Below, piece after piece: positions 37,616 through 49,294 of a DNA stretch of 64,000 nucleotides (the first letter of the stretch is position 1; the number at the start of each line of letters is the position of its first letter). The notes under the pieces are model-generated. The model searched no databases, had not been told where the DNA came from, and saw only the letters and a list, made by a program, of their open reading frames with translations. Where the stretch lies: NCBI RefSeq assembly GCF_001632365.1, contig NW_024468511.1, forward strand, positions 1,440,899 through 1,504,898. Direction: 5' to 3'. Source of the DNA: Laetiporus sulphureus 93-53. Lineage: Eukaryota > Basidiomycota > Agaricomycetes > Polyporales > Laetiporaceae. The position numbers and the translations under genes are program-made.

Positions 37616-38505
37616 GTACTTTTCGTATACGGCTATCGGCTAAATCTGATTTAATTTTGCTGTCGAGTTACTCCTTGGCGCACCTTCGATGGCTTTGCAC
37701 TTATATTCTACTTTCAGAATGTGAACAGCTCCTGCAGTGCCACTTTCAGCGATCACCTCGTGTGATTTGTTATCCTCGTCGGTGAAAGCGCTACTGTCTG
37801 TTAAATCAACATATCTGAGCCAGATGATTAGTTCTTGCGTCATCCACTGTATGATTCACACACAGCGTCGTTCATCCTGGAGTTCCCTTTGCCAAAATGG
37901 CACATGGGCTTATACGTCAGAGGTAGGGTTCATTCCTGAGACGATGCATTCTGAGTACGTCTGATGCACGTATCGCTCAGATCATTCCACGATATCATGA
38001 TGCAGATGCATTCGCTCGACTAACAGCAATATCTGCTTACTGTTCGACAGATCATCACAAGCGCATCGCTCATTTGGACAGGAGATGCGTTGATCAAGGC
38101 CTATGTATTCCGAGGTAAAGCGCTAAGGACGTGCTTCCACAATTGACCAACTCGAAATTGAGCATCACTTGGACTCCACGTTTGCTACACGGTTGTTCTC
38201 GTGTATTCCCCTCATTGATATGTTGTCCTCAGCCTCCGTAAATTCTGCCCTCGCTACACAAATGTCTCTCAGGTATACATATCACTCCTTCTTGTCATGG
38301 GTTTCATGAGGCGGAGGAAGCTGAGCACAGGTAATAACACAACTCGAGAAACACCCAGATCGAATTCGAAGGCTAGTTGGCATATATAGAAGAAGCACGA
38401 GTAACTATGAACATGAAGACGCACACTCGATTGCCCAAAAGAAGCGATATTCGTACAGTCAAAATTCCAACAACGCAGAATACAGCGAGACGATTGACTG
38501 ACACC
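37616..38505. other. Gene-free stretch
   Basis: 890 bp. A short minus-strand frame (37640-37843) is not supported by splice context or family. Confidence 0.35.
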
Positions 38506-39318
38506 TCAAATGAACCGCCTGAACGCTTCGTAGTATGACAATATACGCTGCCTGTTGTTCAAAGGCCTCATACCTTCGCTGTAGCGGCGAGCGGGTCTCG
38601 GCACTTCGGGGAGATGTGCGTATACGACGGTTTCCTCCGCTGGATACTGTCCAAGCTGAACTGCTTTGACAAGAGCGGCTGTTACCGGGATCTTGTAGAA
38701 AATAGGCATAGTGCCCTTCATAGTGATCCCGGGGAGAACCTTCCTCTCCAAGGGGGCTTGCCCGAGCGCGCGGACGCGAGTGTCGTTATTGGCGCGGAAG
38801 GCAGCGATTGCCTCTGCGATGAGCTGAGTCTCTGGATCAGAGCCGTCCAGATATCGTTTGTCCTCCTGAACGAGAAGCAAGATGTCGAGATTGTTCAGAA
38901 TGCAAACGTCTGTCTTGACATGTCTGTCCTCGCCACAGATGAACAGAGAAATAGCCTTCCTGGTTAGCGCGACCCTGCCTCTACCAGCGTACCCTAGCAT
39001 ACGGAAGAGATTGACAGCAAAGTCGTCTACGGCAGACTCTTCGCCTGCAGGAGAGGTCGTCGCGAGGTCTAGAGTGCGGAGGAGCGTGTACACCTCGTCA
39101 TTACTAGCCTCGTCTGGGTTGCTTAGAGTGAGGAGTTCATGATATAAGTTGTCGACCAAAGGAAGTGGAAGGCTAGCCGACTGGAAGAAAGTCGTCGCGT
39201 CTTGATACTCGACTCGAATATTGTAGGCGAGAGTATCATTCTGCGTCCAGTCTGCGGATAAGGTTTGCCATCTGGGAATATGAGCATATGCAGTCACAAC
39301 CAGTAGATACAGCATCAC
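38506..39318 (-). CDS. Orphan protein of an expanded agaricomycete family
   Basis: An open frame of 270 codons. The conserved blocks I recognise from other agaricomycete proteins are NDTLAYNIRVEYQDATTFF, LFICGEDRHVKTDVCI, LLLVQEDKRYLDGSDPETQL, IAEAIAAFRANNDTR, LPGITMKGTMPIFYKIPVT and GMRPLNNRQRILSYYEAF. VQEDK and the surrounding strand-helix order resemble a PD-(D/E)xK-like core (E-D-K), but this is speculative. The N terminus (MMLYLLVVTAYAHIPRWQTL) may be read-through of an intron; the true first exon could be upstream. No signal peptide or TM is needed by the rest of the sequence. Confidence 0.65.
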   Translation of the reverse strand: MMLYLLVVTAYAHIPRWQTLSADWTQNDTLAYNIRVEYQDATTFFQSASLPLPLVDNLYHELLTLSNPDEASNDEVYTLLRTLDLATTSPAGEESAVDDFAVNLFRMLGYAGRGRVALTRKAISLFICGEDRHVKTDVCILNNLDILLLVQEDKRYLDGSDPETQLIAEAIAAFRANNDTRVRALGQAPLERKVLPGITMKGTMPIFYKIPVTAALVKAVQLGQYPAEETVVYAHLPEVPRPARRYSEGMRPLNNRQRILSYYEAFRRFI

Positions 39319-39658
39319 TTACGGTCATGCAGCTGTCGCTCAGCACTCCTTTTCTGAGCTTGTCTCGAGCACATGATAGCAAGGCGTCACATCATCGTGC
39401 TGTTTATATTTCTGCCATTGCCAAAGCCTGTGGTTGTACAGCGCGGCATCCACTGGAGTGCTGGAAATGCCACCTCCTTTAAGTTATTCGGCTGAACGTT
39501 GTCACGAGGTGATATGCTTTCTTGTTATCGAGCGCCGAGCTCCTAGGCAGCTAGAAATTGGGCAATACGATTCTTGCCATACAAGCATTTAAGAACGGCA
39601 TCTGAATCTGTCTAACCCCCCACACCCACCTCCTTGATTCTATACTTCTCAGGACAAT
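39319..39658. other. Divergent intergenic region
   Basis: 340 bp between the orphan-family gene and DXO-like paralogue A. A pyrimidine/CCC-rich tract (39612-39640) immediately precedes the ATG at 39659. Confidence 0.35.
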
Positions 39659-41036
39659 ATGTACTACGCCGGTTATCGTCGCGGTCGCGGAGGTTACATT
39701 GGAGGTGACGGTCGCCCTCGTCCCACTACCATTGCCACAAATGGCCTTCCCCCCGACAGAGAGCTCGACGACGGGCTCGAGAAAAAGCCGATCAAGACAT
39801 TGTCGAAGCCGACGGACTCGTCGGGCAAGGACATTGTCATCAAGCAGCTCGAGTATCTCGGCTCGTACAACTGGACTAACGAGACAAAGCCGACGATACT
39901 CGTTCCCGGTCAGTGCTATTCAGACGTCACACTGCTCAGTTGTACTCATCAATGGTCAATGCACTTAGGGTCTCCCGCACAGTGGCGGGACAGATGTCTT
40001 CCGTACCGAGTCCAGCCTGACAGTGGCATCAAGTTTGTTGATCAGAACGGATATCGCATGCCATCCTCCACGTTGTATCCTCTGTTCCGTGCAGTGGATA
40101 TAATGACGGAGGAGAATGGGAACAGCATCGACTGGAGATCAGTCGACTTTATCACCGACCGCAATGGCCTCCGTAAGCTTCTCCGTTGGATCAATGACAC
40201 TGATGGCTCTGCCAAGGAGTTCAGGATCGACACACAACTGGCCGGAACCCGCACCGTTCTGTTGAACCGCTGGGAGAAACGCACGCGTGAGGCGGGCAAC
40301 CCGCAGTGGACGACATACGGCTTCAGTTTCGAGCGGGCGAGCACGAATAAGGTCAAGGGATGTGAGCGAGGCACTGGTCACCATCGCGTCGTCAAATACG
40401 TCAGTATATAAATTGTATCAAGATGAAATTATGCTCATATTTGTGCAGGATTTTGATGGCCTTACACTAGTCGTCCGCTTTGAGGTCGATGCCTTCATCG
40501 CAACCTCGCCCTCGCGCGGAGTCGTTTCGTCTTCCTCCAATATCGACTCGCTTTCCGACATGTTATCTGGCCTGAACGTAGCGACTGCGACGTCCGACTC
40601 GATGGTAGATAGCACTGCGTCCACCGCTGAGCTCGACGTGATTCGCACTGGCTCAGAGGTGCCGCATAGCTCTCTGATCGAGATGACCACTCGGTCGCGA
40701 AGGAATGCCGAGAACTACGATTGGGGTGACGCGTACCCACAGTTATACCTGTCCCAAACCCGCAACCACTACCTTGCGGTGCACAACCGCGGAGAATTCG
40801 AGACGATCACCAAACGCGCGGTTGACGATGCGGAGATGAAGCGCTTTGATAGAAGTGCCCAGAATGGGTTCAAGAAGTTGCGTCGCGTCTTGGAGACTAT
40901 TCAGGAGTTGGTTGTTGAACATGGGCAGCGAGGACGTCTCAGCTTGGTCCACCGCGATGGGCAACTGCAAGTGTTTGATAGAATCAAACGCGACGGTTGC
41001 CTTCCGGAAGACATGCTGAGGTGTTTCGAGGATTGA
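39659..41036 (+). CDS. DXO/Rai1-like protein, paralogue A (RG-rich N terminus)
   Basis: Starts MYYAGYRRGRGGYIGGDGRP, an Arg/Gly-rich tail. After VEYLGSYNW-type block (QLEYLGSYNWTNETKPTILV) an intron splits VPG from SPAQWRDRCLPYRV. Then come FVDQNGYRMPSSTLYPLF, FITDRNGLRKLLRWIN, FRIDTQLAGTRTVLLNRWE, TYGFSFERAST, HHRVVKY, an intron, VVRFEVDAF, TAELDVIRTGSEVP, SLIEMTTR, YPQLYLSQTRNHYLAVHN and LPEDMLRCFED. I align GFSFE, EVD and EMT with the G-phi-x-x-x-E, E-phi-D and E-phi-K motifs of DXO/Rai1 decapping nucleases; the Lys is replaced by Thr. The family is often labelled geranylgeranyl pyrophosphate synthetase in databases, but no DDxxD motif is present. The DXO-like reading is inference. Confidence 0.75.
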
Positions 41037-41377
41037 GGGCGCCGACAGAATACATCGTCGATGTTATGGGAACCTGACTGTCGGGAGAGCGTTCTGTCAT
41101 AGGCTTGGGACTGTATTATTACGTGTTTGGGAGCTCAGTTGCACCACACTGCGTTCTTCTGTGACTAGTATGTATTTTGGTGAAGCAACTTACATATCTT
41201 CAGAATGAGGTATGGATTGTTCAGCTGGCATGTGGCGATAATCAAACCTTCACCGAGTATCGACGACGATGCTCTCGTTTAAGACAAGTCCCGAGGTCAC
41301 AGCGTTAGATGGCTAGATAGAATAACACCGGAGGATCCGTTTGGTCGTCCGTCGCTTCATCTCTGTCAACGAACGAC
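41037..41377. other. Intergenic between paralogues A and B
   Basis: 341 bp between tandem paralogues; no gene seen. Confidence 0.35.
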
Positions 41378-42765
41378 ATGGCCCGCAGAAGATATCCTCG
41401 CCAAAGCGGGCGGAAGCCTGACGTTGACACTTCGTTCACCGAAGGTCTAGTATCAATGATCTTGAAGACGGTGCTGAAGCCAGACGAAGAGCTGATGGAG
41501 GAAGCAGACATTGCAATCAGCAACCTGGAGTATCTCGGCTCGTTCAACTGGTTGGCATCCGAAGAACCAACCATTGCGGTTCCCGGTCAGCTTCATCTAC
41601 CTTATCCATCCTTATTGAAAGTCGACTGACGATCGAATAGGTTGTCCGCCTGTGTGGCGCAGACGTGACGTGCCTTTCTGCATCCCACCCGACAGCGAGA
41701 CTCAGGCCCCGCATCGAGACGGCAACAGGCTACCGTCAAACCCCATCTTGCCGTGGTTGACAGCAGTAGACATCATGACAGAAGAAAACGGGACTCACGT
41801 CGACTGGCCTAGCGTCGCCTTCCTCACAGACCGTAACAGCTTGAGAAAGCTGACGCGATGGCTCCAAGGGGAAACGTTCGATTTCCGGATTGATACGCAA
41901 CTAATCGGGAATCAGACTGTTGTCTTGAAGAACTGGGAAAAGAGAAACTTACGCGTACTTCCTGGGACATATGGAATGAATTTTGAAAAGGAATGCACCA
42001 TCCCAAGCGAGGGGTTGGAGGAAAGCGTCAGACATCATAGAATTGTGCAATATGCGAGTGCTTCTTGCTACGCAGTTATGCAGCAATCTCACCTTACGAA
42101 TAGACATTTGGGGGTCTCAGAATGGTCGTCTGCTTTCAAGTTTCCGCTTATGCCGAATCCCAGAAGGACAACATCAATTCTGTCCCGTCGGGAGAGGTCG
42201 GTATTCACACGAAGCACGTCAGTCTTGGGCTGTGCTCATCAATTTGCAGGATGGTGCAAAATGTGACGCTGATGGCACACCAGAACGAGACACGCTCTCC
42301 GAAATGCTATCACAACTGAGGCTCTCGACCAGCGCTCAGTCAAGTTTCACAGTTGACAGAGATCCATCGACTGCTGAGCTAAAGGTGATCCGTGCGGGAA
42401 GGGAGGTTCCACACGAATCTCTTATAGAAATCAAAACGACGGTGAAAGATTACTTCCAAGTCGCCGACGCGTACCTTCAGTTGTTCTTGTCCCAGACGCC
42501 GCACGTGTACGTTGGCCACCATCGACACGGGACGTTCAACAAGATTACTGAACGCCATTTGGACTCGCTGGGGGAGAGCACTCGACGCCGCATCAAACAA
42601 CTAAGATGCGCTCTTCAAGATATCCAGACACTTGTAGTGGGTCAAGGGCCGGATGTGAGGTTGAGTCTGGTGCAGAGCAAGGGAGTGCTGTTGGTTTTCC
42701 AGAGACGAAGCGAGGAGGGATGTTTGCCAGAGAACATGGTGCGACGCTTCTCAACTTGTAACTGA
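41378..42765 (+). CDS. DXO/Rai1-like protein, paralogue B
   Basis: Starts MARRRYPRQSGRKPDVDTSF; the basic tail is shorter than in A. It contains LEYLGSFNWLASEEPTIAVP, an intron, CPPVWRRRDVPFCIPPDSE, VDIMTEENGTHVDWPS, FLTDRNSLRKLTRWLQ, FRIDTQLIGNQTVVLKNWE, TYGMNFEKECT, HHRIVQY, an intron, GLRMVVCFQVSAYAES, an extra 52-nt intron (about 42199-42250), TAELKVIRAGREVP, SLIEIKTT, LQLFLSQTPHVYVGHHRHG and LPENMVRRFSTCN. Versus DXO, GMNFE is kept, EVD has become QVS, and the E-phi-K motif EIK is intact, the only copy here to keep the Lys. The most diverged of the four; 341 bp downstream of A on the same strand. Confidence 0.72.
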
Positions 42766-45700
42766 TAGAATTTGGTATCCGGAGAGCATTGCAATTTGTG
42801 CATGATCGTGCGGAATTTAACCAAGCTATGAAATATTGAGGATCCAGAGCCTTGCAGTCAGAGTCTGACAAGAGAAATACCGTTCGTGAACTCCATGAAT
42901 ATTAAATATTAGCATGCTGCCTCCGCAATTTGGAGCCACGCAAACGGGTACACCTTGACGTTCATGAAAGGCGTGAAAATGATCAAAACTCTGAATGGTT
43001 CTCTTGTACAACATGGTGACAATGAAAACATATATACTTGCCTAGCTTCTATTTCTTTGAAATTTCTCTCGCTACGTCCGCTTGCCAACAATGACTCGCG
43101 AAATTGGCGCCCATGAACAATGTAACGGCCACTTCCCCCATATGGCAGGCGGTGGCCTTGGATCCAACAACCATCACCAACTCTGGGCGACTTAATCCAG
43201 TTGAATCGGATTCTGCTACAAACAGAAGTCTCTATGAGTTGATGATAAGAATACTTGATTCTCGAGCCGCGAAACGTGTGAACCAAGCGTCGCACGATGA
43301 TAACCAACGGCAACTCTAGGAGCTACAGTCTAACTTCAATCTCGCAGTTTCGCACTGTGTTATACTACGACAGCGTGGACTGACAGGGTTGACAGAAGAC
43401 ATTTGGCGCGTTTGGATGAGGTATTGGCCGGGCTGATTTCACTGTATCCAGATTCAAAAACCTCACACGTGGTAGATGTCCAGGTCATCCATTGAACCAC
43501 TAATCAGTACTATTGGTCAATGTCACGGTCGGACACATTTCTTGAACATCTCAGTACTAGGATAAGCACGATTGAAGTCTTTGTAGAAGCACAGTTCTCC
43601 CCGACCCGTCTTGAACGAGAAGCCTTTTTGAAACCGATATCGCCCAATGGCCGCGCTGCAAGTGGACACGAACAGATGGCTTAAGCTCGTTCCCAGCAAA
43701 AACAAATTTTCCCTCACTCAATTGTGCATGCTGACCCCTGCTAGCCTAATGCAAGTCCGCATCTGGGACCACGGTGACCATCAACCGGGAATCGTGCGAA
43801 TTGTTTCAGGCTTCGGTTCCGCGTCTATACGTGTTCTGCATCTCAAACAGCTCCTATAGAAGCGTGTGACAGCACCGCGTCGGCGGGGATTCCCAAGCAT
43901 AGAAGCCATGATTTTCCATTGCTCGACTCTAGTGAAATCGGCGAGTGGTACGACCTCTTTTCATCCCGAGCTCACCAATGCTAAAACACTCTGTCTAGCC
44001 TGTCATGGAATTGTTATCCATGTTCTTGCGCTGAAAGCCCTTGATTGGAATATCATGAGATTCGACGGCTTCAACTTATCGCTGCCAGAGATCTAACTCC
44101 GTACTCTCATGGCGCATCTGCGGTTCGCGTTCCCCCGGTTGCGCCGGCGGAAAAGCAGAGAGTCTGTTGCTACTTGCACCTAGAGGGCTTCTGCTTCAGA
44201 AGTTAGGAGTCACGTCGCCCTGCAAGGTGAATGGCGGTACCAACGATACACTCCGAGACTCTTGGGATTGGCTTAAATGGTGCGCACTTGACCTGCATCG
44301 ACTCGTACGAAGAGCAGCTGATCATGATCATTCAACGAAGATATCCCCCAAGCCCCCCATGTTGGGCATAGTCTAGATGTTGAATAGTAGCTCCTTTCCG
44401 GTCTGCTACGACAGAATGCCTCTTCATAACTTCGGCTATTCAGTTTTTCCATCTCTCTCGTTTCATCGCACGGCGAAATGATGCTCTTTGCATCGTAGCC
44501 GCATTCTGATAGGTGTGTCGGTTCCCTTATTTGCAGGAATGCTCATTTCAACTTACTTCGCAGAAGACCATCGACACAGCTACTAGACAGCAACAGTCTA
44601 AGAGCCTGAAACCTAAATCTGCTCTATCCTATCTCCGTCCTCTACTACCGACTATCGAAACGCTACCGGGAATCTGCCTCTTTTAATCTACTAGCCATCG
44701 ACATATCCCCGTGCAAGCCGCCGAACCTAGTCCACTGCGGTATTTGACGCTGTACACGAGCATGCGTATGCGAGCGTATAGGTTTTCCCGAGCTTGGGGT
44801 GTGAGTGTCCCCGGGATTTCTGAGGGACCCATTTTGCACCCGTGTCTGGGTATCCGCGTCCCTGATTCGCAAGCTTGGATGCCCGCTGCGCATAGAAGAA
44901 GTGCTAATGCTAATAGGCACAAAGAGATAGGTAAATAGGCAGGTTGACGGTGCCGCCACCTAAGCAGATTAACTAAAGGTCTGGGTATTGGATTGTCCCG
45001 GAGGTTGCGGGGCGGAGGGCTAACATCCAGCGTCGGAAATCTTCTGCGACTGCAGGATCCGATGGTCCTCTAGATGCATCTCGACGACCTGACAGTGGAG
45101 ATGCGTCTTCCATGAGAGCGGATTGAATCTGAGCGATCAATTGTGAGTGAGTCATTCTTGTGCATGCATTGCACTGACGCCAAAACTTCAATCCCTCCTG
45201 AGTAATCTCATGCAACCAGAATGTCTGCATCTGACTAAAACAACGCAAATGGTCACTTCAACGGTTACAGCGGGATCGCGTGATACAGAAATAAGTAGCA
45301 TTGTTATCCTTAACCGTCCGCGTAAACGCTTACGAGTCGCTCCAACTGGGTGGTGACCAAGACCACTGAATGCACTCCCCACACATCTGATCCAGGCACC
45401 GCAGCACGAAGCACGGTACATTCAATTCTGCTTATTGACCAACTCCCGTATGTGTGTGCCTTGGTGGCGCAAGAAATTTTGTCTTCTGCCGGCTGCCGGG
45501 CGTGGTCGGTATGTATGTGGCTGGCAGAGCTCCTAGGCTCGTTCACGCATGCAGGTGTACGTGCTGTGGGGTGACGACAAGTCGACATCACGCGTCACAA
45601 ACCTCGGACAAGCCATTCAAGGGCCCTTCGCTAGGCTCAGAACGAGCGGTTGGCGTATTCCCTGCGACGCAATAGGCAACGGTCGAGGGAATGCGTACGG

Positions 45701-46042
45701 TTATGTGCCCTAGAACCGGCCACGCATAGACCCTCGTTACAAAGCGAGTCAGACGACTATCAGCCGGCCACATGTCCGAACTGTAGTCGATATCCACGCG
45801 CTCCGGTCGGTGCCGTTGAGTTCGGGGAATCACATCACACAAGTACTGTAATAGCTATACGCACATCGCGCACCTCTATTGATACACACCTGCCTGCAGT
45901 GACGAGCCCGGTTATTCTATGAATCGTGAACCATGCATGCAACGAATCAGAGATGAGTGCGAAGCGAAGAAAAGCGACCGCCATTCAGTCAGCGAAATTA
46001 TACAGCATATTTGGATGATGGTCTACAATATACACATGTGCA
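42766..46042. other. 3.3-kb stretch without a supported gene
   Basis: Only short frames, e.g. 43647-43859 and 43866-44096 on the plus strand, which do not chain through convincing splice sites. Composition is close to that of introns and intergenic DNA. It may contain relics of the flanking accessory families, but I find no recognisable motif. Confidence 0.35.
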
Positions 46043-47066
46043 CTAGTCCTTCTTCAACTCTCGTTTGATAACGAACATCCGGTCGCCCTCTGCCTTTGTT
46101 GTGATTTCCGCGAGGCCACTAATGCTTGCGAGCTCTTGTGCGCTGCGGCCCTTGGCGAGGACGACGTACATCTCGAGGCCGTCACCGACCTCGATATGTC
46201 GCTCTGTCGCGCTCGTGAACGAGTCGATGACGATGGCAAGGACGTCCGGTAGCGGAAGGTGTGCGGGATGCGTCGTCCCGGGAGCAGCGAGCTGATTCTT
46301 AAAGTAGATCTGCACGTAAATTGTATGTTATTAGCGAACGTGGGACTGGCGAGTATATATAGCCCAGGGGAAAGGCGTCTCCGATTCCCTCCTACGAGAA
46401 GGTACACACACCTGGTTGTCTAGAAACGGCTGGACCAGTGACTGTGCAGCGCCCGCGGCTCGACACGCTTCGCGTTCGTATGAGCCTACGGGATCGAAGG
46501 AATAGACTGCACCTGAGCCTGGGGATGCATGTTAAATTAAGCATGAGGGCACGCGACAGAGCAGCGAGCACGAACCGTCCTCTTCGATGCCTCCGAGAAT
46601 ATTGTAAACATAGTAAGGGAAGAAACGGCGAGCGTAGAGCATGGTCTGGATGAGCCGAGCGATGGCGCGGAGGGGCATGTCTTTTGCATGGGCGTGGCGG
46701 TACCACTGAGCAGGATGTTAGATGAGCGAACTGAGACGCAAACAGCGAGCACGCACCTCAAGCCTTTGCTTGACCTGCTTTACGAACATGTTCCCGTCTG
46801 CCGCAAAGCCATTCACGGCGAGGACCGCGCGGTCGGTTCTGTGCGTACGTCAGCTCGCACGGCGTAGCACGCTCGGACCTCCACACCACGCACAGTCTGA
46901 AAACTTTCGGCGCATAGCGCGTCTGGATGCTGTACCCCTCGCTCTGGCGAGTGTCTCCTGCGATGACGGTGAAGTCCTTGCCGGCAATGGCGAGGATGGT
47001 GCCGCCGTTCTCGGTGTAGGGATTGAACTGGCGCTGCTGGGGGGTTGCGTACGAGCCGTCAGGCAT
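46043..47066 (-). CDS. PRE7: 20S proteasome subunit beta-6 (PSMB1/Pre7)
   Basis: The first exon reads [20 protein letters not shown], then [20 protein letters not shown] and [18 protein letters not shown]. Further exons give [79 protein letters not shown] and QPFLDNQ. The last exon is [20 protein letters not shown] to IKRELKKD. The QFNPY start and the SEGYSIQTR block identify the non-proteolytic beta-6 subunit of the core particle rather than beta-1, -2 or -5. Five or so short introns, including the one at about 46310-46410. It lies between the two halves of the DXO-like array. Confidence 0.92.
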
Positions 47067-48439
47067 GGTGATGGTCTGTGCGCTGGGCCAAACTCTGGCT
47101 AAATGTCTGGGAAAGGGTGGTGATCGTCGAAAAGAATTGACGACGGAACCGGGAGAGCAGGTGTGCAGGAAAGAGACGAGGAGCGAAGGCGTATATACCT
47201 TCAGGTGATGAGGCCGCGTCAGATGGGCGCCTGCGCGGGTCGAAGGGCAATAATTCCGAGATTACAGCACTTAGCATCAAACTTGCCGCTAAAATCTCGC
47301 TTTTTCTCCAGAGGACTGCAATGCAAATGACAAGCGAGGATAACTCTCTCTTTGCTGGCCACTCGAGCCTGAGTAGATACTGCGTACCAAACGGCACGAC
47401 CACGTGATCATGCGCCCACGACGGCGTGAAATTATCATGTTTGTGTGTGTGGAAGACTCAGGATCTGCTCCGAACCGCTATCTACGACGGCGAACAAACG
47501 TCTGCTTTCCGAATGGACAAAGGCCGCTGCTGTCGCTGATGCCCCTTGCCTCGACGACCGACGATTATCCGCACGAACCCGGCTTTTTGTCCGCTGTTTC
47601 TCCAATGCACGCTAAACGAATCCATCCTAGCTTAGTCTGATGGATGGGCAGTTGTTGATGCCTATGTAGCACGCATCGCGTGAGAGACGACCTCTCGGGT
47701 ACGCCACAAGCTAATCTGAGCAAATTCTATGGCTCATTGGAGCATGCAGCCGGCTTCTGTACACTCGCTATCTTGCGGTGGAGATGAAAGCATTAGGTTT
47801 GTGATATCTAGGACGTGCCGGGGAATGTCCGTATCAACTGTCGGCCCGCGCACAGCTCGACACGGTGGACAACGGTTGTCCATTCCCCTTAAACCACTCG
47901 ACAGGCTGGGTGTTACTCACCAGAAGCCTCGACATTACGTTCGCCGCCGCTCGGGTGCTCTAATTTCGGAAGTTAACCGCGACAGTCCAGCACGCCTGAG
48001 CACATCATCTCAGGAATGCTTGAACGCAATGAAGAACGCAACGAAGATTGCACTATCGGCTCTGAAACCTGCCCAATGACAGCTCTTCTCATTTTCCTGT
48101 CTCCGACGAATGCTTCTATCTGTCTTCGCACAGATCGCAAGTTCGCTGCATCGCGCCCGTTTTAAAATTATGTCCTGGCGCGGGACATATATCTGTCGGT
48201 GGCGGATCTATCGCGACGAAGGCCTGCTCGTGTTGTACGAATTTCCTTTCGTTGCATGCCTGGCCTACCACGCTCCCACCCGCCCATCTGCTTCGTTCGG
48301 GCACTGCACGCCCCCGGGTCTGTTCGCAGGAGCCCAAGCTCCAGACCCTCCTTCGACGCGCGCGAGGCAGCCTACTCATCCGCAGCTGTATTCATCTCCG
48401 CAGTTGTTCCGAGCGAGCTGTTCTATCTGCATCCTTGAC
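47067..48439. other. Gene-poor stretch
   Basis: About 1.37 kb. The left part is the PRE7 promoter side. Plus-strand frames near 48110-48440 are open but do not chain clearly into the next hypothetical gene. Confidence 0.3.
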
Positions 48440-49237
48440 GGCATGGTGGTATGTAGAATGCCGATCGCTGCCCTCGTCTGCAGGCGTACGTTTCAAGCGT
48501 CCCGGGGATCTCATCTCGAGCAATTGTCGGCCCCGAGTCGTGCAAGAGCCCTTCTCCCGCTGGCTTCGCTGGCCTGGGCTGGACGACGGTCTCCTCGATC
48601 TCTGGGTATCATTGGCCTACGAATGCCTCTGGCATGACATCACTTCTTCGTGGCTCCCGATGCTGATCCCAACAGACACATTGAGCAGTGACGCTGGCTC
48701 TGCGGCAATTCGACGCCTCGATGAGCGCGCTGATTCGCCGGGCTGCCCTATCTGGCCCCGAGGTTCCCGCCAAGATATGCCCGAGACTGTGGCGGGAAGG
48801 TGAGTATTCAAACTATCCTTGCTCGTTCGGAGATACCTCACTCTGACAATTCTTGTTTGACATACAATACCCTATCTAAGCTTCTGCTCCTTGTACCGTC
48901 AGGGTACCTGAAGTCCCAACAATCTCGGATGTTTGAGAACTGCGACCGTTTCGATTTTCGAAATCTTCGCTCCCCATTTTATATTGGTCACGACTGCGTT
49001 TTGCTAGGTCTTCGTATACAATATAGATAACCCGGACCCATCGTGTTTCGCCGGGTATCATAAGTTGACACCCAGACTGCAGTCTTGTGGCCTGTCAACA
49101 GCCTACTGCAGCTTGCGAACAAACCCCTGGCACTGATATTCGAGCCCTGGCTCCTGGTCCCTGGCGTCATCAACACCGCCATTCATACATACTATGTGCC
49201 GAGCAGAAGCAATGGAGCCGCAGGCAGCTTATCGTAG
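48440..49237 (+). CDS. Hypothetical protein, partial exon chain
   Basis: One exon reads RVVQEPFSRWLRWPGLDDGL, LDLWVSLAYECLWHDITSSW and LPMLIPTDTLSSDAGSAAIR, ending MPETVAG at a strong donor (GTGAGT, 48799). A final exon after an acceptor near 49081 reads VLWPVNSLLQLANKPLALIF, EPWLLVPGVINTAIHTYYVP and stops at 49235-49237. The chain between them and the start are unresolved. No family recognised; the last exon is hydrophobic. It converges on paralogue C, with the stops 57 bp apart. Confidence 0.3.
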
Positions 49238-49294
49238 CCGTGCTTTGATGTACAAATGCAGGAAGTCATGGGTACAAACCTCGAACGGGCTTCT

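Noticed and set aside
43647..44096. Two adjacent plus-strand frames as a gene or F-box relic
   Set aside because: No acceptor/donor pair joins them in phase and no motif was recognised.
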